Shown here piece after piece: positions 1 to 9,043 of a DNA stretch of 64,000 bases (the stretch's first letter is position 1; every line of letters starts with the position of its first letter). This DNA comes from Candidatus Gordonibacter avicola. Lineage in GTDB: Bacteria > Actinomycetota > Coriobacteriia > Coriobacteriales > Eggerthellaceae. Where the stretch lies: positions 1-64,000 of the forward strand of contig DXGM01000011.1 of NCBI GenBank assembly GCA_019113915.1. Direction: 5' to 3'. Made by a program: the position numbers and the translations under genes. The notes under the pieces were generated by a model, which was given only the letters and a program-made list of their open reading frames with translations, ran no database searches and was not told the DNA's origin.

Positions 1-2
1 CC

Positions 3-3000
3 GGGGGGGGGGGGCTTTCTGAGCCTCTAGCCGTCCAAGGCGAAACTCCAGGAACTACCACAAGTACTGAATCTCTTGCGACTACGGTCGCCCTTCTTGA
101 ATCTCAAACAACCGGATCACTCCCACTCGTACAAGGAACTCCCAAAGCAACTCTCGGAACCTTTGTGTCCGAAGGCCTTGTTTTCGAAGTTAACGAAGAT
201 GGCACCACCGTCGCTCTTGTTGGCATCCATGCCACCGATCTCAAAACCATCTCCGTCCCCACCCAGGTAGCTAGCGGTTCTGACACCTATGCTGTCACGA
301 CCCTCAAAAACCTCGCGGGGGGGGGGGCATTCACTGAGTATTCTGTAGAATCACTCTCCCTACCTGAAACAATTCAAACAATCGACGACGAGGCGCTCAA
401 AGGAGTCTCGTCGCTCAAGCACGTCCAAGTAAGCCCCCGAAACGAGGGCTTTTCGTCGTTTGACGACATGATCTTTACCAAAGACTACTCGAAACTCCTG
501 CTCATTCCCGAGGGCAAGGAGGGCGCTGCTTCTCTCCCCGACCAGTCCACCCTTGTCTCTGCCACTGCATTTTCCCGGTGCAGTGTGCTTTCTCAAATCC
601 TGGTCGGGGACAGCGCCACGTTTACCTCATATGACGGAGTGCTCTACTCCAAGGACCTAAAAACCCTGGTTGCTTGCCCCGCAGGCATCGGCGCTTCCAT
701 CGTGATTCCCGCTGAAACAGAATCCATCGACAAGGATGCTCTCTCAGGCTGCAAAGACCTCGCATCTATCACCGCGCTGGGTAACGTTCAAAAGATCGAT
801 CCCACGGCCTTCTCCGACGAAACCAAAGCAACAGCAGTAGTTGCTCTCCCAGCAGGTGAGGACTACGACTCCCGCAAGTCAACCTGGGAGAACGCCGGCT
901 TTCAACACTTCACCGAACCCGCTCAACCTGGTGCAAACACAAACCAAGACACCGCCAACGAAGCCACTGGCCTCACCTACACCCTGCTCAACGACTACAC
1001 CCTCTCCGTCTCCTGGCAAGGCAAAGACGACCCCGATGCCACTCTCGAAATCCCTGCATCAGCTGAGATCAACGGCGTGTCCTATCGCGTGAGCACCATC
1101 GCCGAAAACGCCTTCGCCAACCGCGGTTCTCTCACGAGTGTGAAACTCCCAACCACCATCACTGCCATCAACAACGGAGCTCTCGCAGGTTGCGCAAACC
1201 TCTCAACCATCGACTTCCCGAACACCCTACGCACCATCGGCGAGCGCGCCTTCGAAGCCACCTCCCTCAAGGACGTGTGGCTTCCTGCCAGCATCAACTC
1301 CATCGGCTCCCGCGCCTTCGCCTCTTGCTCCAACCTTGAGCGCGTAGTCGCTCTCGGCACTCCCGAAGTCACCACCGACGCCCTCGCTGGCTGCACAAAC
1401 GTCTCGATCTACATTCCCTCCGGCTCCGAAGACACCTGGAACCCAGGTCTTCCCCCCGACAACAATCACCTCATGCCCTACGGTATCACGCTCTCCGAAG
1501 AACCCCTCGCCCTTGAAGCCGGCCAAGAAGCTGACCTTCTCGAAGGGGGCAACCTCCAAGCCCCCGACCCGATAAAAGCTTCCTACTCCTATGCTGCCGC
1601 ACCTCTATCGGTGGATGCTGGTCGCGTGAGCGCCAAGAAGGCAGGAACTTCTGACGTCACCGCTGTGCTCATGTTGGATGATGTAGAACTCTCTCGTGCA
1701 AGCAGGACAGTAGAAGTCTCTCCGAGCCCCGATGCTGAAACCAACATCGTCCAGCTAAACTCCGAGGTATCCCTTCCTTCAACGTATCTCGCAGACCTCC
1801 GCACCGCTTCCGCACCCATCAGCGTTGACGCTCCTTTTGCTGTTACCTTTGGCCAAGATGCACCCTACGACGTGGCGGAGGATAAATCTCCCACTTCTAT
1901 GGAGGCATCAGCTAAGTTCATCAACAACATGGATGTTTCCGTACGGCTTTCCAAAGTTACTTGCACATCACAAAACTTTAGCAACGTTTTAGCGGCTAAC
2001 CCTGGTGCTCAAGGTCTCATGAATCAGAAGCTTTTCAGTCTTTATCCTGAGGGTACAACAGACGACAACAAAATGGTTAATTTTGGCTTTGACCCATCTG
2101 TAAATGACGTGACTCCCAGAAACCCAGGCGCTTTCACCATTTCGCCTAAAGCCTCATCCTCTTATATCTTCCGTCTGAATCTAGCCAACGCTAAAGTCAA
2201 TCCAGCTGTTGCTGATGCTGGCATCACGACGCAGAATCTCGCTACTGTGATGTGTACCTTCGAAGCAGCTCCGCTTCTCGGTTTTGGCAATGGTGATGTC
2301 TCGTCGTCCTTCTACTTGAAGGATAAAAATACCAGTGAAGTGTATACAGCAGCCGAAGTCAAAAATCATGCTAACGCAATTGCCAGTGGCAATACAGTTA
2401 TAGAAGCAGCATATCGGTCTTTCATGACAGACGAGAACACTTATGAATGCAAGGCTATCTGGGGTAATACTTCCTACGAAATACGTATCATCGGCATCAA
2501 CCACGATAAACTCGTTGAGCGGACAGCTGATGGTCGCACAGTAGCTGGCCTTACATTCCAGTTCAAAGATTTACTTAAAACAATGTATCCAGTTAATAGT
2601 AAAAAGGACGCTAATGACTGGGGTGTTAACTCCGGCGGTTGGGGCGAAAGTGAGTTGCGCGCTAGGATGAATCCTGGCACAGATACTGTCGTCTACGGTA
2701 CCGATGACAATGAAATTTGGGATTCTGTTCCAAATGATCTTAAGAATAATATTGAGACCGTTATAAAAAAATCTAGCCCACATGGTTCTAAAACCGCAAT
2801 CGCTACCACTTCTAATGACAACCTTTTTATTGCAAGCTATTACGAACTTGGGGGGTCGGTAAAGAGCGGGTGGGAGACCTATATATGGATGACCGAGGAG
2901 GGCGCACAGTATGATTATTGGAAAGGAAAAGTAATCCCATACGGGTATAACGAGGCTTTGAAAAAGAAGTGCGAAGTGTCTTCGACGTTATACGATACTT

Positions 3001-3125
3001 GGTGGGAAAGGACTATCCCTCCAAGCAGTTCTACAAGTTTCATGCTTGTGAATCGAAACGGTGAAACCGACAACAATAATCATGCAAAAATGTCGTACGG
3101 CGTGTGCCCCTGCTTCTGCCTCTAA
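3..3125 (+). CDS. Leucine-rich-repeat (BspA-like) surface protein with C-terminal DUF6273-like domain, 5' partial
   Basis: The reading frame is open from base 3 with no stop, so the gene begins to the left of the window; the GTG at 165 is only an internal codon. About 1040 residues are visible. Roughly the first 480 are BspA/LRR_5-type repeats (for example SLSLPETIQTIDDEAL and VKLPTTITAINNGALAGC). A Big-like bacterial Ig segment follows around residues 500-575. The last ~220 residues look like DUF6273: a W-G-x-S-E-L-R-A-R motif, conserved aromatic blocks and the ending GVCPCFCL. These families are extracellular adhesin or cell-surface modules. The N-terminal export signal is not visible. Unusual: a G12 tract at 3-14 and a G11 tract at 317-327 are both read in frame (the second as Gly-Gly-Gly). 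Gain or loss of one base would truncate the protein. The function is inferred from the family only. Confidence 0.85.
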   Translation, partial: GGGGLSEPLAVQGETPGTTTSTESLATTVALLESQTTGSLPLVQGTPKATLGTFVSEGLVFEVNEDGTTVALVGIHATDLKTISVPTQVASGSDTYAVTTLKNLAGGGAFTEYSVESLSLPETIQTIDDEALKGVSSLKHVQVSPRNEGFSSFDDMIFTKDYSKLLLIPEGKEGAASLPDQSTLVSATAFSRCSVLSQILVGDSATFTSYDGVLYSKDLKTLVACPAGIGASIVIPAETESIDKDALSGCKDLASITALGNVQKIDPTAFSDETKATAVVALPAGEDYDSRKSTWENAGFQHFTEPAQPGANTNQDTANEATGLTYTLLNDYTLSVSWQGKDDPDATLEIPASAEINGVSYRVSTIAENAFANRGSLTSVKLPTTITAINNGALAGCANLSTIDFPNTLRTIGERAFEATSLKDVWLPASINSIGSRAFASCSNLERVVALGTPEVTTDALAGCTNVSIYIPSGSEDTWNPGLPPDNNHLMPYGITLSEEPLALEAGQEADLLEGGNLQAPDPIKASYSYAAAPLSVDAGRVSAKKAGTSDVTAVLMLDDVELSRASRTVEVSPSPDAETNIVQLNSEVSLPSTYLADLRTASAPISVDAPFAVTFGQDAPYDVAEDKSPTSMEASAKFINNMDVSVRLSKVTCTSQNFSNVLAANPGAQGLMNQKLFSLYPEGTTDDNKMVNFGFDPSVNDVTPRNPGAFTISPKASSSYIFRLNLANAKVNPAVADAGITTQNLATVMCTFEAAPLLGFGNGDVSSSFYLKDKNTSEVYTAAEVKNHANAIASGNTVIEAAYRSFMTDENTYECKAIWGNTSYEIRIIGINHDKLVERTADGRTVAGLTFQFKDLLKTMYPVNSKKDANDWGVNSGGWGESELRARMNPGTDTVVYGTDDNEIWDSVPNDLKNNIETVIKKSSPHGSKTAIATTSNDNLFIASYYELGGSVKSGWETYIWMTEEGAQYDYWKGKVIPYGYNEALKKKCEVSSTLYDTWWERTIPPSSSTSFMLVNRNGETDNNNHAKMSYGVCPCFCL

Positions 3126-3138
3126 TCTTGCATTCAGA

Positions 3139-3166
3139 ATCTACCGGGGTTGTGTCCCCGGTAGAT
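3139..3166 (+). terminator. Hairpin terminator after the LRR protein
   Basis: A perfect 11-bp stem (ATCTACCGGGG / CCCCGGTAGAT) with a 6-base loop lies 13 bases after the stop codon. The following stretch is only moderately T-rich. Confidence 0.65.
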
Positions 3167-3244
3167 CACCACCTTCTTTGCAACAACAGCAGCTATCCCT
3201 GTGGCTTTCAAGCTTCGGGGTTCAAAGAAAGGAACGTGCCAGCC

Positions 3245-4598
3245 ATGCCGAGCACGAGATATATATTGAAGTCAAGTACGCGGCACGTAGGTGCCGGCAT
3301 CCTTGCGCTTCTGTTTGTCCTTGTAACAGCGTTAACGCTTGTCTTACCTGCTGTAAAGGCCTATGCAGCAGGCAGTGGAAGCACCTCACTTGGCATCATG
3401 ATCATTGACTCGTCCAAGGGTCAAAGCGCCTCCCCAGGCACCACCAATCTTGGCATCCGTGTAACCAACTCTAGCGTTAAGTTCGAAACAGAATACATCC
3501 TCACGCTCAACTTTAACGATACCTCGGGTAACACCTCAACGGTGACCGCAATCTACAACCAGCTTCTTCCCGATATTACCGATCTTCCTTCGCGTACGGG
3601 ATATACCTTCCTTGGCTACTACGACTCGCGAGAGGGTGGCAACCAGATCTATAACCAAAGCGGCAAGAGCCACTCTTGTTTGGAAGACCGCAAAAGATAC
3701 AACGCTCCATGCCCATTGGCAAGCCGCAACTTCGCAAGTCTCGTTTGATCCAAACACAGGAACAGGTGGGCAGACTGGTCAGGTGACTGCTGCGTATGAT
3801 TCTGATATGCCTGCTATTACGTCTAAGCCCACAAAGGACAACCATACCTTCTTGGGTTACTTCGACGACAGAGATGGTGGCACCAAGTACTATAACGCTG
3901 ATCTTACGAGCGCCACCAAATGGAACAGGGTGGATGCTACTGCCACCCTCTATGCCCAGTGGCAGATAAACTCCTACACCATGATCTGGAACGCTAATGG
4001 AGGTAGCTGGGGCGAATCAACTGCTAACAAGACTACCACGGTCAACCATGATGCGCTGGTGACTCCACCGGAGCAACCCTCTCGTCCTGGGTATAAGTTT
4101 GATGGGTGGTACAAGGAGGGACTTACTGTCCCTTGGGACTTCAAAACTGACAAGCCAACGCAGAACACCACCCTTTACGCCAAGTGGTCGGAGCATATTG
4201 TGTGTGATATTCCTGTCTCAACGGTGTTTCAAATAGATGCTAAAGGAGACGTAACTGACATTACCGGTAAGAGTCATGCGTTTGTTTCAGATACTGATGC
4301 TCCTATAGTGGTGACCTCCGCTACAAGTGCGCTGCTTGCAGGTGCTGATACGTTGTTCCCCGATGAAGCAGCAATGAAAGGTGTTGCCATTTTGATTACG
4401 CCTAAGGGAGGCCAGCAAAAGTCCATCCCGCTCCCAACAGCAACCCCTGCAACTCTCGGCTGGCGCATCGAAGCGAACACGACCTTGCCCGTCACCTTCG
4501 GCTTACACCTTCCTGCAACTGCCCGCTTAAACTACCTGGCAAACGATGGCACGGCTGAGATAGCCAGCATTTCCTATACCGTTTCTCTCGCTTCCTAA
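3245..4598 (+). pseudogene. InlB-type (Listeria-Bacteroides) repeat surface protein, frameshifted
   Basis: The start at ATG 3245 is chosen for its AAAGAAAGGA ribosome-binding site; it opens a classic signal peptide (hydrophobic core LLFVLVTALTLVLP, then AYA-AG). Three InlB B-repeat/Flg_new units follow: unit 1 ends in TLHAHW, unit 2 in TLYAQW and unit 3 in TLYAKW. The frame breaks at about 3670. Upstream is read as GYTFLGYYDSREGG...QSGK; the continuation ATLVWKTAKDTTLHAHW is in the next frame. Unit 2 has AGCGCC (Ser-Ala-Thr) at the equivalent place where unit 1 has AGCC, so a 2-nt GC deletion explains the break. The first frame stops at 3748. The ~130 residues after the repeats are unrecognised and no LPXTG or SLH anchor is seen. 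It could be a true pseudogene, a phase-off allele or a sequencing error. Confidence 0.75.
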
Positions 4599-4679
4599 TG
4601 AGGTGCTCGCCGCCTCAGCCTCCGAGAGGCGGTGCACACATATCTGCGGCAGGGACCACCCGTCCTGCCACATAACCCG

Positions 4680-4710
4680 CAGGCGCGCCTTCCCATCACG
4701 GGCGCGCCTG
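4680..4710 (+). terminator. Strong hairpin in the gap 4599-4897
   Basis: A 10-bp perfect GC-rich stem (CAGGCGCGCC / GGCGCGCCTG) with an 11-base loop. A second, weaker hairpin (CCGCCTC / GAGGCGG) lies just upstream at about 4611-4635. Together they separate the surface-protein genes from the YtxH gene. No other feature is seen in this gap apart from the -10 element below. Confidence 0.5.
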
Positions 4711-4857
4711 TTGGTGGTTCCTCATCTGGTTCAACCACCTCGCCAACCGCACAAAACATACCCCCGCCCCACCTTCGCTTTCCCCTTCTCAGCAACGAAA
4801 CGTCAACTGAATTCTATTGCGCCTGTGTTTTCCCTCGCTGGCGGGGGAGGGTGCCCC

Positions 4858-4863
4858 TATAAT
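4858..4863 (+). promoter_or_regulatory. -10 element TATAAT upstream of the YtxH-family gene
   Basis: A perfect TATAAT lies 35 bases before the start codon; the -35 region is poor. The AAGGAGG ribosome-binding site follows at about 4887. Confidence 0.5.
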
Positions 4864-4897
4864 GAGCGAATAGACAAACGTCCTGAAGGAGGCAGTT

Positions 4898-5548
4898 ATG
4901 GGCAAGAAAATAGGAGCATTCCTCGTCGGCGGGCTGATTGGCGCCGCCGCTGCGCTTTTGTACGCCCCGCGATCCGGGCAGGAGACGCGCGCCCTCGTTA
5001 CCGAAAAGGTGAACGCGGCATGGGGTGAGGCGCAGGAACTGGGCGCGCAGGCGTCCGCTGGCGCTCAGCAGATGTACCAGGATGTCACCAGCAAGGGCCA
5101 GGATATCGCCCACGACGTGGCATCGAAGGGTCAGGATTTCGCGCATGACGTGGCCTCCAAGGGCCAGCAGGTCATGCAGGATGCCCAGGCCAAGGGCCAG
5201 GAGCTGTACGGCGCGGCCAGCGCTCGCGTGCAGGAGGCGGCCGACACCATTAAGCCGGCGTTCTCTGACAAAAACGACGAGTTGCGTCAGAAGATTGAAG
5301 CCGCACGTCAGCGCATCGCTGCTCAGGTAGCCAAGAACGCCGAGCAGGCGCACGAGGCCGTCAGCGAGAAGATTCCCGTGGCTGCCGATGCGGCTCAGGA
5401 CGCGGCCGACACCGCGAAGGACACGGCCGAAAAGGTTGCGGACAAGATTGAGGGCGCTCCGGAAGCTTCCTCTTCTGAGACTCCGCAGTACGCGCCGGCT
5501 GGTCAGCCGGGCGGTTCGGACATCGCGGAAGGCAAGCAGCAGTACTAG
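4898..5548 (+). CDS. YtxH-family membrane-anchored stress protein with LEA-like repeats
   Basis: The 216-aa protein starts with a single N-terminal membrane segment (KKIGAFLVGGLIGAAAALLYAP) followed by the RSGQETR motif, which is the YtxH/gas-vesicle-protein-like signature. The rest is hydrophilic, helical and repetitive. Near-identical 11-residue units of the type VASKGQDFAHD occur around residues 62-110, giving an amphipathic LEA/apolipoprotein-like helix. A long Ala/Lys/Glu coiled region follows. YtxH proteins are general-stress proteins of unknown biochemical role, held at the inner face of the membrane. A perfect AAGGAGG ribosome-binding site precedes the ATG. It lies just upstream of the PRC-barrel and VTT-family genes, and the three may form an envelope-stress group. 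Confidence 0.8.
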   Translation: MGKKIGAFLVGGLIGAAAALLYAPRSGQETRALVTEKVNAAWGEAQELGAQASAGAQQMYQDVTSKGQDIAHDVASKGQDFAHDVASKGQQVMQDAQAKGQELYGAASARVQEAADTIKPAFSDKNDELRQKIEAARQRIAAQVAKNAEQAHEAVSEKIPVAADAAQDAADTAKDTAEKVADKIEGAPEASSSETPQYAPAGQPGGSDIAEGKQQY

Positions 5549-5698
5549 TAATAGGTACAGCGACAGGCGGCGGCGCAGAACGTCGGGCGGGTTTCTCCTG
5601 CTCGGCGGGCGTCGCCGCTTTCGCATGGACGGCGTGCCGCCGCGTTGTTCGCCTGCGCTGTGAGAGGGCGCATGCGGGCTGCGGGCAGGAGGGCGCGC

Positions 5699-6721
5699 AT
5701 GGGGGATAGATACATGGCCAACCAACTCATCAGCACCGACGAGCTTATTGGCGTGCGCGTTGTCGGCGGCAAAAACGGCACGCGCCGCATCGGCAAGGTG
5801 CGCCGCATCGTCTTCCATCCCAAAGAGCGCCGCGTGGTGGGCTTCGTGGTGAAGCGCCCCGACTTGCTGTGGATGTTCCGCCGCAAGGATATGTTTGTGG
5901 CGATTGACGGCTACGATTTCGAAGACGGCCGCGTGGTGGTGCACGACGACCCGTCGGCCACCGACCGCGGCGCGTGCAAGGCGCTCGGCGTTGACTGGGA
6001 CGAGTGCGTGCTGTGGGTGGGCCTGCCCGTGATGACGGCGGACGGCGACGCGCTGGGTATGGTGGGCAACGTTACGTTTAACCGCCTGACCGGGGCAATT
6101 GATACGGTGATCACCGACTCGGGTGCCACGGCGAATGCGCTGTTGGGCCGTCGCGAGATTTCCGCAAGTATGGTGAAGGGCTTCCGCCGCGGCATGGGTG
6201 CGGCGCTGGCGCAGACAGGAGCCGAGGGCCAAGAGGGCGACGAAGTGGTGCTGGGCGCCATTTTGGTGTCCGACGAGGCGCGCTCACTTGCGGTTGAAGG
6301 CGGCTTGGCCGAGAAGGCCGGCGAGACTACGGCCGTGGTGTTGGATAAGGCGCAATCGGCTGTTGACAAGGCGAAACCCGTGGTGAGCGAGGCTGCCAAA
6401 AAGACGGGCGAAGTGGTGAACAAGGGCGCGTACGCCACCGGCAAGCAGATTGCCGCCACCAAAGGTATGTTCTCCGGGTTCAAGGAGGAGTACCAGAAGG
6501 CGCGCGGGCCGAAGGCGAAGGACGACGGGGACGCGCAGGCGCTTGAGAAGGCGGAGCCCGCTGGTGCGAAGCCGGCGGCCAGCAAGCCCGCAGCGGCATC
6601 TGCAGCAAAGCCCGCGGCCAAGAAGCCGGCCGCCAAGCCCGCCACCAAGAAGCCCGCTCCCAAGAAGAACATGTTCGCTGCGTTCAAAGAGGAATACGAC
6701 AAGGCTCGTCACGATGACTGA
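5699..6721 (+). CDS. PRC-barrel domain protein with Lys/Ala/Pro-rich tail
   Basis: A 340-aa soluble protein. The start at ATG 5699 is supported by AGGAGGG at 5687-5693; the ATG at 5714 is the alternative. The N-terminal ~170 residues hold two PRC-barrel-like segments (GKVRRIVFHPKERRVVGFVV and a second around GMVGNVTFNRLTGAIDTV). These small beta-barrels are known from photosystem H-subunit and RimM and bind proteins or RNA. The middle is an amphipathic helix rich in AVDKAK-type repeats, and the tail is histone H1-like (AAKPAAKKPAAKPATKK). The short motif FKEEYxKAR occurs twice, once before and once at the very end of the tail. The stop overlaps the next gene by 8 bases, so the two are translationally coupled. 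The precise function is unknown. Confidence 0.75.
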   Translation: MGDRYMANQLISTDELIGVRVVGGKNGTRRIGKVRRIVFHPKERRVVGFVVKRPDLLWMFRRKDMFVAIDGYDFEDGRVVVHDDPSATDRGACKALGVDWDECVLWVGLPVMTADGDALGMVGNVTFNRLTGAIDTVITDSGATANALLGRREISASMVKGFRRGMGAALAQTGAEGQEGDEVVLGAILVSDEARSLAVEGGLAEKAGETTAVVLDKAQSAVDKAKPVVSEAAKKTGEVVNKGAYATGKQIAATKGMFSGFKEEYQKARGPKAKDDGDAQALEKAEPAGAKPAASKPAAASAAKPAAKKPAAKPATKKPAPKKNMFAAFKEEYDKARHDD

Positions 6722-7520
6722 TAAATTCAACACGGGTAAAATCAAACAAAAAGTCGAAGAGCGCAAAGAAGAGTTGCACGAAAAAGCCGAGCAAGAGGTA
6801 GTCGTCCGCGGGCGCAAACTGGAAAAGGGCGATATCTTCAAGTTTGTGGGGCTTATTGCGTTCTTTGCCATCATGATTATAATTTGTTTGCTCATCTGGC
6901 CTTATATTGCCGACATTTTTGAGCCGGGCGGGCTGGATCGCGTCATCGCCGACGTGCGCAACGCAGGCCCCGTGGGCTTCCTTATTCTGCTGGGGCTGCA
7001 ATTCTTGCAAATTGTGGTGGCGTTCATTCCCGGCGAGGTGGTGCAAATTGCGGCGGGCCTCTTGTACGGCCCGTGGCTGGGCGCGCTCATTATTTTGTTG
7101 GGATGTATCCTGTCCAGCGCGTTCATTTTTGCGCTGGTGCACAAGCTGGGCGCGCCGTTCGTGCAAAGCATCGTGCCCACGAAACACCTGGAGAAATTCC
7201 GTCGCTTCGAAAAATCTGGCAAACTGAACATCATCGTGTTCATTCTGTTCCTCATTCCGGGGTTGCCGAAAGACGTGTTCACGTACCTGGTGCCGCTCAC
7301 CGACATGCGCATGCGCACCTTCCTGTTGCTGTCGAACCTGGGGCGCATTCCGGGCATCATCGTGTCCACGTACGCGGCTGATGGCCTGATGGAAGGGCGT
7401 TTTGTAGAAAGCGCCATCATTTTTGGCGTGGCGGCGATTATCGCCATTTTGGGCATTGTGTTCCAGAAGCGCATTATGAGTTTTCTGGAGAAACGTACGG
7501 ATCATCGCAAGGACGACTAG
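6714..7520 (+). CDS. VTT-domain (DedA/TVP38-TMEM64 family) membrane protein
   Basis: The ATG at 6714 lies inside the end of the PRC-barrel gene, giving an 8-base overlap. The 268-aa product has a charged N-terminus, a first membrane helix at about residues 47-68, and a VTT core with the motif FIPGEVVQIAAGLLYGPWLGA. The conserved FLIPGLPKDVFTYL re-entrant loop and two further helices follow. TVP38/DedA-like proteins are lipid scramblases or transporters linked to envelope homeostasis. The coupling with the PRC-barrel protein suggests that the two act together. The substrate cannot be read from the sequence. Confidence 0.85.
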   Translation: MTDKFNTGKIKQKVEERKEELHEKAEQEVVVRGRKLEKGDIFKFVGLIAFFAIMIIICLLIWPYIADIFEPGGLDRVIADVRNAGPVGFLILLGLQFLQIVVAFIPGEVVQIAAGLLYGPWLGALIILLGCILSSAFIFALVHKLGAPFVQSIVPTKHLEKFRRFEKSGKLNIIVFILFLIPGLPKDVFTYLVPLTDMRMRTFLLLSNLGRIPGIIVSTYAADGLMEGRFVESAIIFGVAAIIAILGIVFQKRIMSFLEKRTDHRKDD

Positions 7521-7544
7521 GCTCAAACGTTTGGGCTTCGGAGC

Positions 7545-7563
7545 GTCCGGATTTCGGACTTTT
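7545..7563 (+). terminator. Short hairpin with TTTT after the VTT gene
   Basis: GTCCG / CGGAC stem with a 5-base loop, followed by TTTT, 25 bases after the stop. It is weak. The rest of 7564-7713 contains a second imperfect hairpin (GGCAACG...CGTTGCC) and the next gene's ribosome-binding site. Confidence 0.4.
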
Positions 7564-7713
7564 GGATCTTTAGGAAACGGAAACCTTAAGTAAAGTTTTC
7601 AGAGGGCAACGGCATGGTGACGTTTTGTCCACGTTGCCGCACGCCCCGATACTATGGCGCTAGATCAAAGCGCGCTTTTTGCGCGTCCGTCATATGAGGA
7701 GAGAGGTTGAGCC

Positions 7714-8721
7714 ATGAACGCACCCGATAAGAATTTTGGCGCGACCGACGAGGTTGCCTCCGCCGAGGCCGAACTGCGTGCTGCGCAGGAAGCGCTTGAG
7801 GCCGCGAAGGCACGTCTGGCGCAACTAAAGGAAGAGCACCCGCCTATCGAGCCTGGTGGAGAGGATGCGAACGAGGACGCTGAGGATGCAGCTGAGGACG
7901 CTGCTGAGGTACATGCGGTCGAGGACGAAAGTGCCGAAGAGGCTGCGGAAGATGCCACAGCGGTGACTGCCGTGATTGAAGTCGAGCCCGTGAGCTGCAA
8001 GGTTGAGGAAGTTGAGGTGGTTGATGGGGAAGAGGCACCCGCGCCTGCCGCCGATGAAGAAGGTGCCGTTGAGGCGTCGGATGAATCCGAGCCAGACAAG
8101 CCTGAGGCGGTGCCCGATTGGATTCCCTATTCTACGGCTTCCGCGCCGGCGGCGGTGCCTATGCCTGCGTCTTCGCCGGAACCCGCGCCCGCCGCGGCCG
8201 CGCCCGCATCCAGCGACGTGCCGCCGGTTCCGCCCACCTATGAGGCCCAACCCGTCGGAGCGTCTGCGCCCACGCCGGGCTCGGTACCGCCTCCACCAGC
8301 GGGAGCGTCCTACCAGCAGCAGCCTCCGTCGCAGCAGCCCGCCGGCTATGCAGCTCCCGGCTACGGTCAGCCGCCGCACGCCGGCCCCGGTGCCGTGCCG
8401 CCGCAGCAGCCGTATTACAACTACCAGCAGCCGTATTACCAGCAACCGTATGCCCAGCCGGTCCTCACGACGAAGGATCACGTGGCCGCCGGTCTGCTGG
8501 CTATCTTCCTGGGCTCGCTTGGCATCCACAAGTTCTACCTAGGTTATAACACCGCCGGATTCATTATGCTGGCTGTCACTATTGTGGGCAGCATCTTCAC
8601 CTTGGGTCTCGCCGCCGGCGTCATGGGCATCATCGGCATCATCGAGGGCATCCTGTACCTCACGAAGTCCCAAACCGAATTCGAACAAGTATATGTAGTA
8701 AACCAAAGAGAATGGTTCTAA
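7714..8721 (+). CDS. TM2-domain protein with long acidic and Pro/Gln-rich N-terminal arm
   Basis: A 335-aa protein with GAGGAGAGAGG ribosome binding upstream. Residues ~8-50 form an Ala/Glu coiled coil. Residues 50-130 are strongly acidic. Residues ~140-250 are Pro/Gln/Tyr-rich (YYQQPYAQP-type). The last ~85 residues are a classic TM2 domain: KDHVAAGLLAIFLGSLGIHKFYLG, then a second helix pair ending in LTKSQTEFEQVYV. TM2 domains are two-helix membrane modules of unknown biochemical function, common in Gram-positive and host-associated bacteria. A strong hairpin terminator follows immediately, so it is probably monocistronic. Confidence 0.85.
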   Translation: MNAPDKNFGATDEVASAEAELRAAQEALEAAKARLAQLKEEHPPIEPGGEDANEDAEDAAEDAAEVHAVEDESAEEAAEDATAVTAVIEVEPVSCKVEEVEVVDGEEAPAPAADEEGAVEASDESEPDKPEAVPDWIPYSTASAPAAVPMPASSPEPAPAAAAPASSDVPPVPPTYEAQPVGASAPTPGSVPPPPAGASYQQQPPSQQPAGYAAPGYGQPPHAGPGAVPPQQPYYNYQQPYYQQPYAQPVLTTKDHVAAGLLAIFLGSLGIHKFYLGYNTAGFIMLAVTIVGSIFTLGLAAGVMGIIGIIEGILYLTKSQTEFEQVYVVNQREWF

Positions 8722-8723
8722 GA

Positions 8724-8751
8724 GTTTCGGCGGCTTAACAGCCGCCGAAAC
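8724..8751 (+). terminator. Perfect 12-bp hairpin, loop TAAC
   Basis: GTTTCGGCGGCT / AGCCGCCGAAAC around a TAAC tetraloop, two bases after the TM2 gene's stop. A hairpin with a different stem but the same TAAC loop precedes the second copy of the neighbouring repeat at 22843. Confidence 0.7.
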
Positions 8752-8756
8752 CCCCC

Positions 8757-8894
8757 GACGCTGCGGCCGCTTGTGGTACCCAATCTTCGCGCGATCACGA
8801 AGACTCGCGTACCCAAGTACGCTTCGCCTTCGCGATCCCACGAATCTCGGGCACCACAAGCGGCCTCGCTGACTGACTAGCGCCAACCTGGGCG
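8757..8894 (+). repeat. Interspersed intergenic repeat, family A, copy 1
   Basis: A 138-bp element that matches 22878-23014 along its length. Shared parts include GACGCTGCGGCC at the start, CTCGCGTA..AAGTACGC in the middle and GGCCTCGCTGACT near the end. It has internal inverted repeats (CCGCTTGTGGT / ACCACAAGCGG). It occupies most of the gap 8722-9043. The remainder holds only a -10-like TAGAAT at 8982-8987. Confidence 0.75.
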
Positions 8895-9043
8895 CTGCTC
8901 AATGAGGTAGTTGTTAAAGCCGCTTGTCTTTTCGTTCGCCAGTTTTTCGGTGTAGAGGGGCGGGCGGGTTTGTTTTTTGGCTAGAATGACGGTATCGAAT
9001 GGCGAGAGCGCCTTGCGAAGCACGTCCTAATAAGGAGGAAATC

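Noticed and set aside
5545..6702. Long minus-strand frames opposite the PRC-barrel, purL, hypF and other high-GC genes
   Set aside because: They are mirror frames of GC-rich codon-biased genes; no family resemblance or ribosome-binding sites, while the plus-strand products are clear proteins.
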